Assembly: GCF_019649055.1 (NCBI RefSeq)
Contig: NW_026570254.1
Span: 620,001-684,000 of the forward strand
Reading direction: 5' to 3'
Length of the DNA stretch: 64,000 nt
Source of the DNA: Paramacrobiotus metropolitanus
Taxonomy: Eukaryota > Tardigrada > Eutardigrada > Parachela > Macrobiotidae
Shown: piece after piece, positions 12,199-23,900 of the stretch
Position numbering within the stretch: the first letter of the stretch is position 1
How the letters are laid out: the number at the start of each line of letters is the position of its first letter
Program-made: the position numbers and the translations under genes
Notes under the pieces: model-generated
What the model was told of the DNA's origin: nothing
What the model saw: only the letters and a program-made list of their open reading frames with translations
Database searches by the model: none

Positions 12199-12867
12199 TT
12201 TTCACTCGAGGATCACTAGACCGCAAGAAACAAAACCTTCATTTCAAAGCAAAAACACTACAGATACAAAACCCGGAAGTACAGCATTCAAAAATTAACT
12301 AATTAATTAATTAATTTACGAAAATAGCCTTAAATTTCAGCAAGTTTTGATCATACATGGTAGATTACTTACTATACAATTGTACAGACTTCCGATCTGT
12401 AACTACTTAACAGTAAAAGTCTGTAACTACTGTCTGCACAGATCTAGATAGACAAGACAGGCTAGTGTGCTTTCCTTTCAAAAATTCTTGTAACAGGAAA
12501 TGCTAGTCGCTAGAATTCCTGACGAGCTTCCTTAAATCAAAATAAGATTGGGAACAGTCCAGCTATACTCACAAACATCCAAAGACGAAGTTCCCAGATG
12601 GTCACAGCCAGGCAAAAATGATTTCAAGCGGCGTTTTTGTTAGTACTATCCAGGCTATTTTAAGGTTTAAACTAAGAGGAAAGATTGTTGTGCTTTTGAT
12701 GGTCAATGATGGATAACACAAAACTGATATTCACAAGCCGCCAGGAGTTCCGATTGTCTCGAACATGTCCGATTCACTTCCAATTCCAAAACTGCTGACA
12801 AGACACGATCATTCATGCCATGTCTCGTCGATCTCTTGTCACTCTCGAGCAATTAAAAATTAAGTAC
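12199..12867. other. Intergenic region 5' of the CHHC gene
   Basis: No exon or repeat is supported. The last 13 bases (12855-12867) are the left target-site duplication of the adjacent retroelement. Confidence 0.4.
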
Positions 12868-13166
12868 TAGCGGTGGTTGCGAACCACATTATTTCACGAG
12901 CGCGAGCGTCCGTACCACTGGGAAGTGGTATTGGGATTGTGGAACTGGAAAGCGTGACGTATCTGTACGCTCTTCGTGGCGTCAGACAAATTTTATGCTC
13001 TTGACGAAGACTTTTTTATTCTTACATTCAGTTCACACAATGATTTCACAGTAACTTCAAACACGATCACATTAAGCATCAGTCGACAAAGGCGGCCTAA
13101 TCACAGAGAAAATTTGGTCTAAATTTGAAGACTTATTGCAGCACCTCGCGCTTCGCGCTCGGTGCA
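12868..13166 (+). mobile_element. Non-autonomous retroelement (head plus tail only) with target-site duplication
   Basis: The element starts TAGCGGTGGTTGCGAACCAC and ends in the stem-loop GCACCTCGCGCTTCGCGCTC GGTGC plus As. It is flanked by the identical 13-mer AAAAATTAAGTAC at 12855-12867 and 13167-13179. Its first ~90 bp and its tail are the same as the two ends of the longer reverse-transcriptase element at 13217-15081, so it is an internally deleted derivative mobilised by that family. The head holds two hairpins: GTGGTT-GCG-AACCAC and TACCAC-TGGGA-AGTGGTA. A 113-bp insertion interrupts the tail. Confidence 0.75.
13014..13134. mobile_element. Insertion within the element tail, 8-bp duplication
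   Basis: GAAGACTT occurs at 13006-13013 and again at 13127-13134, with 113 bp between. The longer copy has a single GAAGACTT at the same place (about 15039-15046) and no insert. This is the pattern of a small insertion with an 8-bp target duplication. No terminal inverted repeats are evident. Confidence 0.55.
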
Positions 13167-13216
13167 AAAAATTAAGTACGAGTATCTAAGTTTGCGCACA
13201 GTGGCATAATCGTAAC

Positions 13217-15081
13217 TAGCGGTGGTTGCGAACCACACTATTGCACGAGCGCCGATACCACTGGGAAATGGTATTGGGGTTGTGTAATTGGAAAAGCGTG
13301 ACGTACGATCTTAGTCACTGTTCATCGACGACCACGTTCTATCATCCGAATCCGGTGTACAGCAGGGGGATCCATTGGGACCGCTACTATTTTGCCTCGC
13401 ATTGCAATCAGTTATTGCCTCCCTGGATACCGAGCTAAACGCTTGGTACCTTGACGATGGGACGTTGGGCGGGCTTCCTAGTAGTGTACTTGAGAATTTT
13501 GACCGCGTCATCGAAAGAGCACGGGCGACTGGCCTGGAAATTAACGTCGGAAAGTGCGAATTATACGTTGCAGGCGGTTCTGAGATTACAGCAAGAGGCA
13601 ATTACCAATTTTCTTTCAAGGCATCCGGGAATCCGCGTCATGTGCAGCACTAATTTAACGCTTCTAGGAGCCCCTGTGCTGGACGACGCGATTGCCCCTG
13701 TATTTGCCGAGAAAGCGAAGTCGCTGACCGCGGTATGCGAAAGAATGAAATTGCTTCCCGTCACCACGCCTTATTCCTTTTAAGGCACTGTCTCGGAGCA
13801 CCGAAAATCATTTACATGTTGCGGTGTTGCAACGCCTGGAAATATCCTGAGCAATTGTACCAAATCGATGAAGTATTGCGGTCTTGTTTCCAGCTTCTAT
13901 GTAATGTCCGGACAAATCACGATGATTATCCCAGTTGGCGGCAAGCAAGTCTCCCGGTTAGCAGAGGAGGCATTGGTCTACGTCGATCGGAGGAATTAGC
14001 ACTCCCAGCCTTCCTGGCTTCGATTCACTCCGTCGGCGACCTGGTGTCTTTGTTGCTTCCCAGTCGAGAGACTTCAGACATTACCGTTGCTCTAGAAATG
14101 TGGAAGGCAAAGCCCGTTTAACAGAACTGCCCGTTCCAGAATTCCGCAATTCCCAGAAGGCATGGGATTTGCCATTGTGTAATGTATCTCTGGCTGCCCT
14201 GCTAGAAGTATACCGGGATGATGAAATTAATAAGGCGCGTCTGCTTGCCCAGTCGAGACCAGAAGCCGGCATTTGGCTCAACGCGTTGCCTTCCGCCCAT
14301 ATAGGTAACCTCCTCGATGACGATACTCTGAAAATCTCAGTAGGCCTCAGACTCGGCGCCAGGATTTGTGAACCTCACAACTGCACGAAATGTTTAAAGC
14401 CGGTCGACGGATACGCTCATCATGGTCTTTCCTGTACCTTCTCCGCCGGCAGACACCCAAGACATGGTGGCCTTAACAGTATCGTATGTCGGGCTTTTGT
14501 ATCAGCCGGAATCCCAGCTAAACTTGAACCCCGAGGCACTTCCCACACCAACGAACGACGCCCCGATGGCTGCACAACGTTCGCCTGGCAGCGAGGAATG
14601 TGCTTGGCATGGGATGTCACCTGCGTGGATACTGTTGCCGCTTCCCACATCAAATCTACTTCGGCAATTGCGGGATCGGCCGCGTTGCAGGCTGAAGAGA
14701 AGAAGTCTAGGTTCTATTCTTATTTAAACGGCCGCTATATATTCACACCTATCGCTTTTGAAACTATGGGCCCGTGGGGACCAGCGGCCATTGCCATCAT
14801 AAAAGAACTGGGGAAAAGATTACGTTCTCATTCAGGAGAAGCCCGCTCGCACGAATTTCTTCGACAACGTTTGTCCATAGAGATACAGCGTGGTAATGCG
14901 GTTTCTGTTTTGGGCACGGTGGAGAAAGCCGAAATGTTTAACGAGCTGTTGTTTTTGTAACTGTTTCTCTAACACGTGTTTAAGTGATGGTTTGAAATAA
15001 AATGCGACCCGGCGTCAGACAAATTTTATGCTCTTGACGAAGACTTATTGCAGCACCTCGCGCTTCGCGCTCGGTGCAAAA
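13217..15081 (+). mobile_element. Non-LTR-type retroelement copy with conserved hairpin ends
   Basis: Its head (TAGCGGTGGTTGCGAACCAC, then a TACCACTGGGAAATGGTA hairpin and GCGTGACGT) matches the start of the short copy at 12868. Its tail, 15011-15081 (GGCGTCAGACAAATTTTATG through the GCACC...GGTGC stem-loop), matches the short copy's tail. In between is a reverse transcriptase with a C-terminal nuclease-like domain. There is little sequence between head and catalytic domain, so the copy is 5'-truncated or internally deleted. No matching target duplication was seen around it. Confidence 0.75.
13315..14960 (+). pseudogene. Reverse transcriptase with PD-(D/E)XK-like C-terminal domain, frameshifted
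   Basis: The reading opens with FIDDHVLSSESGVQQGDPLG and continues to the catalytic motif YLDDGT, as in retroelement reverse transcriptases. The frame changes about three times (near 13600-13640, near 13783 and near 14100), so no intact protein is possible. The last 286-codon frame has a Cys/His cluster (CTKC, then HH and C) followed by GRHPRHGGLN, then RPDG (about 14559) and WDVTCVD. That order, a zinc-knuckle-like cluster then RPD...D, is typical of the restriction-like endonuclease C-terminus of site-selecting non-LTR elements. The N-terminal part of the polyprotein is missing. A related family is widespread in invertebrate genomes; I cannot assign a clade name. Confidence 0.8.
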
Positions 15082-16100
15082 TATGATACTGTAGCGATAG
15101 TATTTGTACGAACGATAAGACCGCCCAGTTATGATTCATTCCATCGCGTTATGAATTAATGTGTCCACTTTACCGGCTAGTTTCCCTTCTCATGACTTTC
15201 TAGAATTCAGTCTTGTGCTCAGCTTGCTACAGCTTGCATCTACTTGATTGTTTCTCTTGCTGAAACCTTGCTTACAAACTTGCTGTGTTCTTGATTCCCT
15301 TGTCATTAAACATGCCTTGAGTTACGTTGTTGCTTTTGACCGCTTGGGATGAACTAGCGTCATCCCAATCGGAGCCACCTGTGTAATTGCGTTACATCTG
15401 TAAGAGCGTCCTCGGCCAGCATCGTTGCCGGCCGTGCCACCTTTCACACCAACAGCCGTTTAATCGTGGTAAAGGCTGATCGCCACCCCACTAGAACAGT
15501 AGCCAGATAGGCCACTGTTACAATACAGTACTTTACCCTACGTACAGTATGTAACAGCTGTCCACTGTTTACTTTATTTAGCCGCAACCCAATCACGATC
15601 CGAGAATATTTATATTTCGTTAGCAAAAGCCATTTTTGATTAACAGATATCGATCAAAGCTGTGTGCATAATGACATTGCATTGTATCAGCTTGGCTGTC
15701 GGTTAAGCTTTGGCTTAAGTTAAGTTTAAGTTAAGTTTTCTTAAGTCAAGTTCGGTAAAGTTTTCTGCATTGTGTCAGTCGGCAATGTTTTGGCTTTTTC
15801 GAGTTTTTCCCCAAGAATAAATCTACCACTTTCTTCGCTGTTCGTAAATGGTGTGCAAAGGTCGTCAGCCTGCGTCTCCGACTGGTGGAGATGTGATACA
15901 TGATTCAGCACGACATCATGGTGCAATTTATTTCATAATTACTTCGGATAATAATTTTACTCAAACGCAGACAAATCAGATTGCAAAAGACCAGTCAACA
16001 GTAACAAATCGAACGTAACAACGTCGCAAAACTGCGTTGCCGATCACATAGGGACTGTAGGGGGTCAAGGTAATCAAAAAGCGTACAAAAAGGAACAAAA
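15082..16100. other. Intergenic region downstream of the retroelement
   Basis: No supported gene. A short repeat of TTAAGT/CTTAAG units lies at about 15700-15750. The right end is the 3' flank of the NOAH/NompA-like gene. Confidence 0.4.
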
Positions 16101-19100
16101 TCAACAGGCTGAACTGCCCATCGCACTATCGGAGGCCATCGGCACACTGGACATGACCGCATTCCGACGCGTCACCGTGGCATAGGTCACGTACGGACCG
16201 TGGCTGTAGAAGCCTTCAGCGTTCTTCACTTTCTCGCGGAAGTAGTTAATTTTACGCTTTAAGAAGCAAATGCAGCTGATGGCGGTCATCTCCACGATGA
16301 ACCAACATACGGTCAACACGGCCAGGATTTGCGGAAGGAAGCACGAGATACCGGCTGGTTCGCCTTCCCGAACACCTGAAAACCACATAGTGATAGTGTA
16401 TAAGCATGTACAGAGTATGGCATTAATAAGCGCGCCTTACATATATCGTATATGTAATTATCCACGCTTATTCATATTTGTTTGTCATTATTATTTTGAG
16501 TTGATAGCATTTTTATAACATTTGGCATAAAGCAGCCAGCACTGGCTTACCGCTGATGCTTATTTTCAGTGACTTTTCGCTGTTTAATGGCAGAGTGAAT
16601 TTCTGCGAAGTAATGGTGACAGTCTTCCTCAAAGTGTCCCGTGCAATGGCGTCGCCTCCCTCGTGAGCGCCGTCCGCTGCGCGGCGCTTCCGTTTGCCAT
16701 ACGACTCCGCGCCATTCCCGCAGATCACCGGTTTACAGCGGAACCGGCACGTCTGCACTTCTGCGTCGATGATAATGCGGTTGTTGTCCGGGAAAGCGAA
16801 AACTTCCATGCGCGCTTCCAGCGTTTTGGGATTGATTTGGCGGAAGTTGCGAATTAAGTTCTCTGCCGGACAGCTATAAAACAACTCCTGCTTGAATATT
16901 CCGTGTCGGATAAATAATATTAAAACAGAAACTCACCCTTTGACGTCGACAAGGGTCATGTTGTTCTTGCGTCGCCCGTCCGTGGCGAACATGTTGTGAA
17001 TGCTCAAACCGAACACGTCTTCGCTGTCCTCCATGTCAATGCGCACGATCAGTTCACTTCCCAGTTCGGCTTCGCTGATTTCTTCCCCATCCAATCCCAA
17101 TATTCGCATGGTGATTTTTGGCATTTTAACAGTGTGCCGGACAACGCTTTTACTGGCTTCCGGCAACACGCCCAGAGAAAAATTCCTGGAAAGCCCAGAA
17201 CCTCACAGGAAAATTCTTTGTTAAGCAAAAGAATATAAGCAAAAGTGATGTTTAAGCAAAGGAATATGATTAACAAAATAAAATGCCGCAGTAATGTGCG
17301 TTGCATCATCTAACAAGTGTAGTGCTGCACTGATTGATCAAGGGTTTGCTTACACGTTAAACAAATTGGTCAGTTCTTCTTTGGCACGTAAATCGTATTT
17401 GCACTGCAAGCCGAAAGTCTGGTCCATCGCCGTCAAAACATGGGCGTTGTGCTGCAGGACGATAGTGTTGTGAAACTGTCCTTCGTCTTCCAGGAAGGTG
17501 TTGCACGATTCCACAGTGCGGATATTTAAGGGTAAGTTCAGATCGAAACTGAACTGTTGCTTGACCACCTGGGCGCAGTCACCGACATCCGCTTTGCCCT
17601 TCGCGTAGATCATCCCGTCGTATTCCCGGTTGGATTTAACGTGTGCTATCATTGTCGAGCCGCATTCAACCGAAACTACGAAGAAACACGATTGCATCCA
17701 GAAGTTTATTAGAGAACTAGCTACATGAAACGAAAAAGAAAAGAATGAAGGAGCTTCGGTGTATTTTTATTTCTATGTAGACTCCTTGGTAGCTGAAAGG
17801 TACTGCAGTTACGGCTCAATAGAACAGTAGTCAGTATACATATATACGAGTAGATAGCGTCGAAGCAGTTTGGTTAATATGCATTATCTGTACTTCTACG
17901 CTATGTTCGTCTGTTCAGGTACAATATGCGCTTATTTTAAACTGCAGTGTCCTGAACCCTATACTTACAATTACTTTTATCTAAATATACATAGAAGCGT
18001 ATTAAACAGACTTTACAATAATTATAATATTTATTACCAATTGTTGGCATACGTAATAATCATTGATCACAATACCATTTACTACAAATTAAGAAATCAA
18101 AAAAAAGTTTTATTGGTTTAATACGTGATCTGTGATTATACTCACCATTGTAACAAGTCGTTACTTCGCCGTACACGGACTGTGATTCATGGCGTAAAAT
18201 CTGTAAGATATTCTTTAATTTAGCACATGCGGGAACATGGTTAAGTGGAAAATATCGGAATAAAAGTCATTTCGAATGTATGACCGGTAGACACACTAAA
18301 GGTAGAAGTATAGATTGTCTTACCGAGACCTGTGGCGCAGTGGCTTTGGTGTAGTGCGTCAGCATGCAGATGGAGTTGGATACGAAGGCGTAGCGCCGGC
18401 AGTTGAATCCGGTCTGCTGCTGACAGGCTTTTTTGCAATCTTCTTCGCTCGAGATCCCATCCACCACGAGGGCATCGTGTAGACTGATGTCGACGTCTTT
18501 CACCGGATCAAAAAAGCAAAACTGCGTAGGTTCTGCAAACAAATTTAATAAGTGCGCGCTCAAACAAAGTGCTCAGCAGCTACTTCGTATATAGCGCATT
18601 TCATAGTGAATGGATAGAAAAAAACAACATTTACTGCATTAATCAATGATCAGTGAATTCTATGTCCAAGTGATTACACACAACAACAGCAGAATACAGG
18701 TGACGCTGATTCAACGTTTATTATGATAACGCAACATAATCGTACTAACCTTGATAACAGTTGTTTTCATACAGCGTAATTTCCGCTTGGCGCGTCGGCA
18801 CCACCAGATCGCGCAGGTCCATTTGTTTGTAGTTGACCGAATGCCGATCCAGTCGCGATAGTTGACACTCATTCGTTAGGGAATTGTAGTCGAAGGCTTT
18901 GCATTGGAAGCGGTGCTCTTCCAGACAGGCCAGCATGCACTGGCGCGCCGAGAAGGCTTCCACGCGTTTGTCAAAGGTCAACAGCGTCTGGCCGTCGATG
19001 CGTTCGAAGGCCCAGTCGCGTTTGCAGGACACCGGCGAATCCAAGCATATCTTCAGATAGATGCTGACCATGCCGTCGTTCTGGATGCTGTCGCTCTTGT

Positions 19101-20922
19101 ACTGTGTGTAAAAGTTGCATTTGGCATTGGCGTAATCTACGGTCAATCCCACACAGCGACTGTTCTGCCGGCACTGGTCAATGCACAAACTCGGGTTGGA
19201 TAATGGACTGGAACTGGCCGGATCTTCCGCAATGCTCTGAGCGCTCATCAGGACAAAATTCACCGCATCCGATGGGCAACCTGCTCGAATATTAACCATT
19301 TAACGTTACAATTAAATATATTATACGAAAAAGCAAAACGGCATAAAAATATTGATTGCTCAGGATTTTACGCCCAAAAAGAATAATTAAAAACTCACAT
19401 TACAAATTGAAGATGTGCATGATCTTTATTTAGTGCATATTCCAGTCAAATTCATAAAATTCTTTATAAAACACACCTTTTGAAACAGCCGGTTCGTACA
19501 TGTTGACCCCTTCAATGGGAAATATTCCGCCGGGAATCTGGGCCACGGCCGCCACTGGCAAATGCATCAGGCCGCAAAAGCGGCCCAAAATAGTCTCCCC
19601 GAAGAAAAAGGCGCGGCAAGGATAGTCAGGATTCTCATGACATAATTTAGCACACTCCGCTAATGAGATGTCCACATAGTCCGTATCGGAAAAGTGTGTA
19701 GCCAGGTTCCGTGTGACAATATCGTACGAAACATTTGCTACGAGTGCAAGAAAAAAACTGTCATAAATTTGTTGCAGGTACGGTATATGATTTACGAAAG
19801 TGCTACTGTGGTAATTATTATTCCAGTAGTGCGTTTGAGTACCATTCATGCGCAAAACATTGTTACATTAAAAGCATAAAGTCAACACCTTCTATGACGT
19901 CTTACAGTTAAAGTTTTATGCTATTTGTTATACCGACATGTAAATATTATTCACTATACAAAATTCAAAACGCGAAACTGTAGGAAAAACGATCTAACGG
20001 CTAGAATAACACACAAACAAATCTCAATAAGTGCAAATACAACACAACTATTGCAAATTAGTATTTCAACGTAAATTATGTAATATACCTGGTAATTCGT
20101 CTCTGCAATTGTTATCAAAGTAACGAACGTTCTTGTTGGTGTCCTTAAAATCAGTGGGATGTGTGAAGCGATTCGCGTTCCTGAGGGCGCAATCACCGGA
20201 TAACACATCAAAAGTAGCGGAAAGACACGGTGGCTGCGTCCAGGCCAAACACGATTCAAGACAGGTTTTTTCTGTGGAGCCTTTAATAACCGTATCCGGC
20301 GCGCGTTCAAGATCTTTGCCGGTTACCAGCTCGAAAGCGAATAAGCGCTGACATGCACCTATAACGCATCACAGAAATAGCAAAAAAGCGTTTATGCACT
20401 TCCGGAAATGACACAAACGCGCACCTTTTAAGCATTTCTTCTCCAGATAGAATATCGCTAAATCATCCGGTGTCATCGTCCCGTTGGCGACAACGGATGC
20501 GCTCTTGGAATAATACGAACAAAATTCGTTCTTGGGACTATTTTGAATATTCAGCGCCTGACAATTGGGATCGTTGATGCAGCCGTCGATGCAGGCACTC
20601 AGATTGAAGGTTAAAACACTCGATAGTGGATCCACAGTGTGCATTTTATGACTGGTCAACAGAACAAAGGAAACGTCTTCGCCGGCTGGACATTGTTGCT
20701 CTATAATAAAAATGGTTATCACAGACATCGAACTTATGCATCCTCCATATTATTATCATACCGATCTTTTTTCGAAATAGACAAATTTTTGGTCGTAGAA
20801 AAATCGCAGATATTTAACTGTGATTAATAATTGCTATCCTTATGCATACCTTGCGCGTAAAGATACTGGCAGTATAAGGAGAATACAACAGCAATAAATA
20901 AAACACTGCACTGGCAATCCAT
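16101..20922 (-). CDS. NOAH/NompA-like PAN and ZP domain membrane protein
   Basis: Eleven exons join in phase to 947 aa: 20922-20850, 20700-20425, 20358-20089, 19737-19477, 19280-18750, 18532-18324, 18200-18146, 17675-17354, 17185-16937, 16873-16551 and 16375-16101. Order: signal peptide (1-24), six PAN/apple modules (about 25-555, each with CxxxC and a third Cys such as CIDGCINDPNC), a ZP domain (about 560-805, beginning VSVECG and closing with the C...C...C cluster), a furin-type site KRKRR at 809-813, one transmembrane helix (about 869-895) and a short cytoplasmic tail. This is the architecture of C. elegans NOAH-1/-2 and Drosophila NompA, apical-matrix proteins that attach cuticle to epidermis or to mechanosensory dendrites. 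Cleavage at KRKRR would release the matrix-forming ectodomain. The start is fixed by the signal peptide. Confidence 0.9.
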
Positions 20923-23900
20923 TTCCTTCAAATGCTACAGACACCTACATAAAAAAATTCACAGACACATAAGCAATGTTTTATTTTGACATTGGTTATT
21001 AATTTCGTTGCAGTTTCAGTTTTCATCTACCTGTTGCTTAAGAACCAAATTCAACCAACAGCTAAAACTTTACAATAATATATACCGGCTGAAAGTGGAC
21101 GGCGAAAGTAACAATCTGCGCAGCAACATATTTGGTGCTGGCTAATGAACTTTTAAATTCACTGTCAGACATAAAAAACATAGTCATACCTTCTCAACCC
21201 GCCTTAATTAATCACGCAACAATTTAAAGGAGAAATAAAACGAAAGTAATCCATATCAGCTGGGCGTTCAGAATAATTAAAGCCCAATAAAAGAAGTGTG
21301 CGTGACATGAGCTGCTAAATTGCGACAAACAATTTAAATGTTCATTTCAGATCTAACAATTGTAAACATATGTAGTTTCAGAGTAGCGAAGTTAGATTGC
21401 ACGAATTAATGTACTGCGTACCGTACTGCATGAGCGTAAGCCGAAGGAAATTTTATGGTTAGTATAAATCCACCTTTGCTCAACGAAAATCTGAGATGTT
21501 TTGAGTAAATGCACAGTAAATATTACGATGCGAAATAGAGCGAAACGTCTAATTGCATATATAGCCACACTTCAATCAATATAATTTATGCTCGCAACTA
21601 AAGAAATTATTGCCTTCCACTACTCGAGTAGCCACCATGACGGCAGCCATGCAAGCCTTTATATGCAGTAAATTTAATAATTTATAAGCGTTCCCTGTCA
21701 AGTCAAGGATTGTAGCATTGTCTTTGCCGAAAGACTACGTCACGAATTCGTGGGACTAAGGTTAAAGAAACCCAGATGTTGTTGTTGTTACAGTATACTA
21801 TAACGCGTGACAATACCGATTACACAATAGTTTTGGCAAAGCGTATCGCATCGTTTAAAAATATGAAGGTCATCTTCAACACCTTTCCTTCAAGGCATAA
21901 TCAGCCCCATGTTTTGGATATTTATGTAAATTAATTTTCGTCTAAACACAATATAAGGGCCGCCTCACTATCAAGCGAGCGTTTCTCTCGTTTATGTTTT
22001 TGCAGAACGATATCGGCTTAAACTGACTGCTTAGTGACCGTAAATGCGCAATATCTGTTGTAATATTCTCTACAAACTACAATGACTGCGGAATTATATT
22101 ATATACACCCTTTGACAATGGAATAAAAAGCAAAGTCTATGTTTAAATAAACTTAAAAATACAATTCAGAACCTGAAAACAATTAAACACGTAATTTTTC
22201 TGATACTTCTGTACAAATAGATACTAAGTATGTAATTTCACCCGCCTTTTACGGACACTGCAAGATCGAAGCGTATAGTGGGATCAACTAACAAATGTAC
22301 ATACTTAAGTAATTTTTGGTGCTAACACACTTTGAATTTCCTTTCCAGAAGGTAGCATCAAATTTGCGAAAATTAATCCGATAGTGGCACCAAGTACTCG
22401 TATAGTACATGTCCTTTACGCGCCGTCCTCTACAGATACGATATAATTATATCTACATCCTCCTTGATTTTTCAGGCAGGTAAAACACATGACCCGATGT
22501 TGCATGGATTACTGATTACAGTATAATACTTACTTCTGCATTCTGTAAGAAACCTAAGAATACTACATTATAACTGATAAAAAATATCAGCAACAATGCA
22601 ACATTAATCTAATTGTAAGCCATTGTCCACATTGTAGCACGAAATGTTTAATAGGCATATTAGAAGAAAGTAGATCTTCAGTACACATGTCAAGAAAATG
22701 AACAAATGCACTTCGCGTCGAAAAGGTACTCTGTCATTGCGCTGTTACACAGAACTACCACAAATATTTTAAAATCTCTGCGCCTTACTATTTATACTTC
22801 TATACTGCATATACTTAGTATATATATAAGTAGAATATATATATTAGCTGATAATCTTTCATGCTAGCAGATTGTAAACCAAGTGGTCAACAAAATTGAA
22901 GGTGGTGTAAGTGATTATCAGACAAACAAAATAGACGTACCACAGTGCTTCGTTAAGCTTACGGGCGTTTACGCTGGCACATAATGTCTAGTTAGACGTA
23001 TTCTTTACCTGGGAAATAGAGCAGAGTGTTGGCAATTAATTAAGCTGTTACTTCCAAAATTTGGTGTTAGAAACGCCCAGATTCCGGTTTCTAATTACAC
23101 ACCATGCAATAACTTTGGTCTTTAGAATTTCGAATGGAAGCTGCAGAGTAGATTAAAGCGCACTATCATATTAGGAAAATATCCATTCTTATCGCCACAA
23201 TCCCTTCCAGTAGAACAACAAACGCAATTAAACAACTGGCAATGAACTATAAAATAATGATCTGGAGTAATCTGTAGAGATATAAAATTATAGTGGCTAG
23301 TTCCGGCTACTAAGACTACATGTATAAATCTAACTGCAATGTTTTAGTCGCAAAAATTAAACACACTTGACATGTGTCTAACGTGTCATTATCTCAGATT
23401 AAACACTGGTAAAAAACTACATGTACACAAGAAGAGAGTGTCAGACGAAAGACTGAGGCATTTACATGTGAGATGATGGTGATTTGTATATGCACGCGAT
23501 CTTTGTAAATCGTGGGCAGGTGTAATCAACGCATCATCAACATCGCATCATATACAGTATCAAGCTTAAGCAGCCGTAAAAGGTTAAAGCCTGGGTAATT
23601 GTCCGCAGTGCAGGTACAGTTTTTCATTACGGACTTGTCTTCCCGTATGCGATCGCACAGTAGTCGGTCTTTATTGTGCCGGAATAAACTTCCGTTGGTA
23701 TAAAGTGTATTCATGCACAGCCAGGCCCGTATGGTAGCCGTTAAGCGCTTCACACTCGGTGTTACCGTTCACAGCCGCACGCTACGCCAACAATTAAACG
23801 CCTGTTTAAAAGTGCTAATTGATTGCTTCCAGTATTAACCGCTTATGCATTCCGGCATTACGAACATTGACATGGCTACGGTGTGCAAGCGAATCCGTCA

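Noticed and set aside
12868-12960. Calling the retroelement head a self-cleaving ribozyme
   Set aside because: Hairpins are clear, but I could not identify a hammerhead core or a full HDV-like double pseudoknot by eye.
13375-14727. Separate genes for each overlapping open frame in the reverse-transcriptase region
   Set aside because: They are pieces of one protein in successive frames; the motif order runs continuously across them.
18904-19203. 99-codon plus-strand frame
   Set aside because: It is the shadow of the two PAN modules in exon 5 of the NOAH/NompA-like gene.
23526-23760. Cys-containing minus-strand frame
   Set aside because: No signal peptide, no ATG with good context and no splice partner; two frames are equally open.
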